This document shows positions 61,302-64,000 of a DNA stretch of 64,000 bases, one piece after another. The notes beneath the pieces are model-generated. The model searched no databases, was not told the origin of the DNA, and was given only the letters and a program-made list of their open reading frames with translations. Position numbers and translations under genes: made by a program. The stretch comes from G965207345 sp965207345. Its GTDB lineage: Bacteria > Pseudomonadota > Gammaproteobacteria > PS1 > Pseudothioglobaceae. Numbering within the stretch: the first letter of the stretch is position 1; every line of letters begins with the position of its first letter. The stretch is from contig OZ242280.1 of NCBI GenBank assembly GCA_965207345.1, positions 310,001 through 374,000 on the forward strand, in the 5' to 3' direction.

Positions 61302-62096
61302 ATGGCGTGTGATTTACCAGATACACAAAGCAAACTTGATACGCGTAATATTATCATTGATCAAGTTGGAGTTAAAGATATCTGTCATCCAATGATTTTT
61401 GTTGATAAATCGAATGTGGAGCAAAGAACCATTGGTAAGTTTACTATGACAGTGGAGTTAGCTAAAGAAGTTAAAGGCACGCATATGTCGCGTTTCATTG
61501 AGGTGTTAAATGAAGAAACCCCGTTATTTAGCACGCATTCATTTGTAGATATACTTACCAAGGTTTCTCGTAAGTTAAAAACAAAAAATGTGCAAGTAGA
61601 CGCAGATTTCACTTTTTTTAGAAATAAAATTGCACCTTCATCTCATATTATAAGTATGATGGATTATCAGGTGGGTATTAGCGGTAAATTGGAATCAGGT
61701 ACTACTAAAATACATTTAAAAGCTGTGGTGCCTGTTACTAGCTTGTGCCCCTGTTCCAAAAATATTTCTAAATATGGCGCACATAATCAACGCTCTCATA
61801 TTACTATTAATGCTTTGATTGCAATAAATAAAAAATTATGGATAGAAGACTTGATTGATATTGCAGAATCTTGTGCCTCTAGTGAACTATATGCTACACT
61901 TAAGCGAGAAGATGAGAAAGTCGTCACTGAGCGCGCTTATGAAAATCCAGCATTTGTGGAAGATTTAGTGCGTGATATTGCAACAAAATTAGATGAACAA
62001 AGTGCAATTATCTCGTATCAACTAGAAGCAGAAAATTTTGAATCAATTCATAATCACTCAGCTTACGCATGTATCAAAAAAAACAAAGATGTGTGA
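61302..62096 (+). CDS. folE2: GTP cyclohydrolase FolE2 (type IB)
   Basis: FolE2 makes 7,8-dihydroneopterin triphosphate from GTP, the first step of folate synthesis, and can work with metals other than zinc. The 264-aa protein begins LPDTQSKLDTRNIIIDQVGV, then TMTVELAKEVKGTHMSRFIE, the catalytic-cysteine segment VTSLCPCSKNISKYGAHNQR and SHITI. CGGAG before ATG 61302 sets the start; an open ATG at 61233 is less likely. Its end overlaps the DAHP synthase start by eight bases. folK at 30.6 kb belongs to the same pathway. Confidence 0.92.
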   Translation: MACDLPDTQSKLDTRNIIIDQVGVKDICHPMIFVDKSNVEQRTIGKFTMTVELAKEVKGTHMSRFIEVLNEETPLFSTHSFVDILTKVSRKLKTKNVQVDADFTFFRNKIAPSSHIISMMDYQVGISGKLESGTTKIHLKAVVPVTSLCPCSKNISKYGAHNQRSHITINALIAINKKLWIEDLIDIAESCASSELYATLKREDEKVVTERAYENPAFVEDLVRDIATKLDEQSAIISYQLEAENFESIHNHSAYACIKKNKDV

Positions 62097-63159
62097 TAAA
62101 GATTTCGGCAAAAAGCATAATAATATCAGGATTAAAGGATCTCAAGCGCCGATACCACCGATAGAATTAATCCATCGTTATGCGCTTGATAAAGATAGCG
62201 CACATCTTGTAAGTTCTACTAGAAAAATCATCAAAGATATTATTTATGGTTTAGATGGGCGTTTGATAGTCATTATTGGCCCTTGCTCCATTCACGAGCC
62301 AAAAGCTGCCTTAGAATATGCCAGGCGCTTATGCGTATTAAAACGAAAACTAGCACAAGACCTATTGATTGTGATGCGCGTTTATTTTGAAAAACCGCGC
62401 ACAACAGTTGGCTGGAAAGGTTTAATCTATGATCCAGATTTAGATGAAAGTTTTGATATGGACAAAGGTTTAAATATAGCGCGGCGTTTACTTCGTGATA
62501 TTACAAGTTTAGGTATGCCAACTGCAATGGAATATTTAGATTTAATTACGCCGCAATATTTTTCAGATTTAATCACTTGGGGGGCAATTGGCGCACGCAC
62601 GACTGAAAGCCAAACTCATCGTGAGCTTGCTTCAGGTTTATCATGTCCTGTTGGTTTTAAGAATGGCACGAGCGGTAATATTAATATTGCTATTGACGCG
62701 GTTATTTCTGCTGCTTATCCGCACATGTTTTGGTCTATTAGCAAAAAGGGTAGATTAAAACGTTATCAGACCTTAGGCAATAAAAATTGCCATATTATTT
62801 TGCGTGGTGGCACTAAAACAAATTACCACAAAGAAGATATTACACTGACTTGTCAAAAATTAAAAGAAGCTACGTTACCTGAGCGGCTGATGATTGATTG
62901 TAGTCACGGCAATAGCCAAAAAGAATTTAAAAATCAACTGCATGTTGCAGATGATATAATAGCACAACTCAAAGTAGGCTCAAATAAAATCCTTGGTGTA
63001 ATGATAGAAAGTCATCTCAAAGAAGGCCGTCAGGACATTGCACCAATTGATAAACTAGAATACGGTAAAAGTATTACCGATAGTTGTCTAGGCTGGCAGG
63101 ATAGCGAAATTTTGCTTATAGAATTAGCAAAGGCGAATCGTGTGCGCCTAGAGCAATAA
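62089..63159 (+). CDS. 3-deoxy-7-phosphoheptulonate synthase (DAHP synthase, AroG/F/H class)
   Basis: DAHP synthase joins phosphoenolpyruvate and erythrose 4-phosphate at the entry to aromatic amino-acid synthesis. The 356-aa class I protein has IIGPCSIHEPKAALEYARRL, VMRVYFEKPRTTVGWKGLIY, DPDLDESFDM, WGAIGARTTESQTHRELASG, VGFKNGTSGN, CHIILRGGTKTNYHKEDI and MIDCSHGNSQK. The ATG at 62089 overlaps the folE2 stop (ATGTGTGA), so it is coupled to folE2. I cannot tell from sequence which amino acid inhibits it, so no aroG/F/H symbol is given. Confidence 0.94.
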   Translation: MCDKDFGKKHNNIRIKGSQAPIPPIELIHRYALDKDSAHLVSSTRKIIKDIIYGLDGRLIVIIGPCSIHEPKAALEYARRLCVLKRKLAQDLLIVMRVYFEKPRTTVGWKGLIYDPDLDESFDMDKGLNIARRLLRDITSLGMPTAMEYLDLITPQYFSDLITWGAIGARTTESQTHRELASGLSCPVGFKNGTSGNINIAIDAVISAAYPHMFWSISKKGRLKRYQTLGNKNCHIILRGGTKTNYHKEDITLTCQKLKEATLPERLMIDCSHGNSQKEFKNQLHVADDIIAQLKVGSNKILGVMIESHLKEGRQDIAPIDKLEYGKSITDSCLGWQDSEILLIELAKANRVRLEQ

Positions 63160-63217
63160 TATTTATTAGACTATTTTTTCAGTTTTATTACGCGGTATTT
63201 CTTTCGTACGTTCATTT

Positions 63218-63245
63218 TTTGCTACACTACGTTTTATGTTACAAT
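63218..63245 (+). promoter_or_regulatory. Candidate promoter of gyrA
   Basis: A TACAAT (-10 like) at 63240-63245 follows TTTGCT at 63218-63223 by 16 bases, a weak -35. Transcription would start about 40 bases before the gyrA ATG. Spacing is acceptable, but hexamer quality is only moderate. Confidence 0.35.
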
Positions 63246-63291
63246 TCTTGAAGGTTTTTTAATATATATTTTTCAAAATTTATAAACAATT

Positions 63292-64000
63292 ATGGATGAA
63301 AACAACGCATCACTTGAGACAAGATATTCTATGATTAGTATTGAAGATGAAATGCAAAAATCTTATCTTGACTACGCAATGAGCGTGATTATTGGTCGTG
63401 CTTTGCCTGATGTGCGTGATGGGTTAAAACCTGTACATCGGCGTGTTCTTTATGCAATGAGCGTTTTGAATAATGATCATAACAAGCCGTATAAAAAATC
63501 AGCTAGAATTGTCGGGGATGTGATTGGTAAATATCATCCACACGGTGATAGTGCGGTTTATGACACGATTGTACGTATGGCGCAAGTTTTTTCTATGCGT
63601 GATATTTTGATTGATGGTCAGGGGAATTTTGGTTCAATTGATGGAGATTCGGCTGCTGCAATGCGTTATACCGAAATTCGTATGAGTAAGCTTGCACACG
63701 AGCTACTTCATGATTTAAATAAAGACACAGTTGATTTTGTTGCGAATTATGATGAATCAGAGCACGAGCCATCCGTTTTACCGACACGCGTTCCGAATTT
63801 ACTTATTAACGGTTCATCAGGTATTGCAGTAGGAATGGCAACAAATATTCCAACGCACAATTTATCTGAGGTAATTGATGCTTGTTTAGCATTTATTCGT
63901 AATGAAAATATTAGCATAAGCGCCTTGCTTGAAATTTTACCAGGCCCTGATTTTCCAACTGCAGGCATTATCAATGGTACTTTAGGTATTAGGCAGGCCT
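63292..64000 (+). CDS. gyrA: DNA gyrase subunit A (5' part, runs off the window)
   Basis: GyrA breaks and rejoins DNA to introduce negative supercoils with GyrB. The first 236 codons are present: LDYAMSVIIGRALPDVRDGL, PVHRRVLYAMS, KSARIVGDVIGKYHPHGDSA with the wild-type quinolone-region Ser and Asp (GDSAVYDT), and GQGNFGSIDGDSAAAMRYTE with the active-site Tyr. The window ends inside the gene after PGPDFPTAGIINGTLGIRQA. Topoisomerase IV subunit A lies 2.5 kb upstream. Confidence 0.96.
   Translation, partial: MDENNASLETRYSMISIEDEMQKSYLDYAMSVIIGRALPDVRDGLKPVHRRVLYAMSVLNNDHNKPYKKSARIVGDVIGKYHPHGDSAVYDTIVRMAQVFSMRDILIDGQGNFGSIDGDSAAAMRYTEIRMSKLAHELLHDLNKDTVDFVANYDESEHEPSVLPTRVPNLLINGSSGIAVGMATNIPTHNLSEVIDACLAFIRNENISISALLEILPGPDFPTAGIINGTLGIRQA

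Noticed and set aside
1..64000. CRISPR arrays and rRNA genes
   Set aside because: No regularly spaced direct repeats and no rRNA-like sequence were seen; tRNA-Phe is the only RNA gene I can support.

Overview
The window is AT-rich DNA from a gammaproteobacterium. Supporting this are lipid A/LPS genes (lpxB, lptM), aat, nudE, dksA, ubiE-ubiJ-ubiB, erpA and nfuA, and a gyrA-type gene near parC. The organism is probably a sulfur-oxidising chemolithoautotroph: there is a DsrE/TusA/SQR-like sulfur module, a thiocyanate hydrolase locus and a CbbY-type phosphatase. Decayed genes are scattered between intact ones (a DNA methylase, a beta-CASP-type nuclease tail, an FAH-family scrap, two frameshifted genes and a dispersed repeat), which suggests a genome under reduction. 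The exact genus cannot be fixed from the sequence alone.

Layout. 1-4.9 kb, leftward housekeeping: nudE, aat, lptM, lysA, lpxB, nadC. 4.9-5.5 kb, decayed DNA. 5.5-16.2 kb, an accessory island for thiocyanate: a DUF1348 gene, a CynR-like LysR regulator, the three subunits of a cobalt thiocyanate hydrolase (scnB, scnA, scnC) with a P15K-like activator, an ABC uptake system with a Tat-exported binding protein, two near-identical cbtB genes plus cbtA for cobalt uptake, and a DsrE/TusA/SQR-like/DUF1641 sulfur module. 16.5-19.4 kb: two unknown genes, then trpF-trpB with no trpA next to them. 20.0-20.4 kb: a lone NHLP-type RiPP precursor. 20.6-29.7 kb: sbcB, an S9 peptidase, an aldehyde dehydrogenase, a redoxin, proB, two sulfotransferases and a cytochrome c lipoprotein. 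30.6-41.6 kb: folK, panB, panC, nfuA, thiL, dksA, cbbY-like, ilvA, icd, dcd, mraY and a cyclophilin-FKBP fusion. 41.6-43.8 kb: a broken DNA methylase, a dispersed repeat and tRNA-Phe. 44.1-55.3 kb: aroQ, accB, accC, argC, erpA, gltA, ubiE, ubiJ, ubiB, a HIT protein and gcvP. 55.4-58.1 kb: a frameshifted gene, three tandem NHLP-type precursors and a fifth leader-like small gene. 58.6-64.0 kb: parC, a small unknown gene, folE2, a DAHP synthase and the start of gyrA.

Two systems stand out. The first is the thiocyanate island. It groups regulation, uptake, hydrolysis (thiocyanate to carbonyl sulfide and ammonia), supply of the cobalt cofactor, and probably handling of the released sulfur. The second is a family of four RiPP-like precursors sharing a nitrile-hydratase-type leader, an xAG junction and an almost uncharged Gly/Ala/Ser/Thr core with a three-residue rhythm. 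No modifying enzyme, protease or exporter for them lies in the window, so they would have to be processed by genes elsewhere. A fifth gene ends its leader-like part in GG but carries a charged tail.
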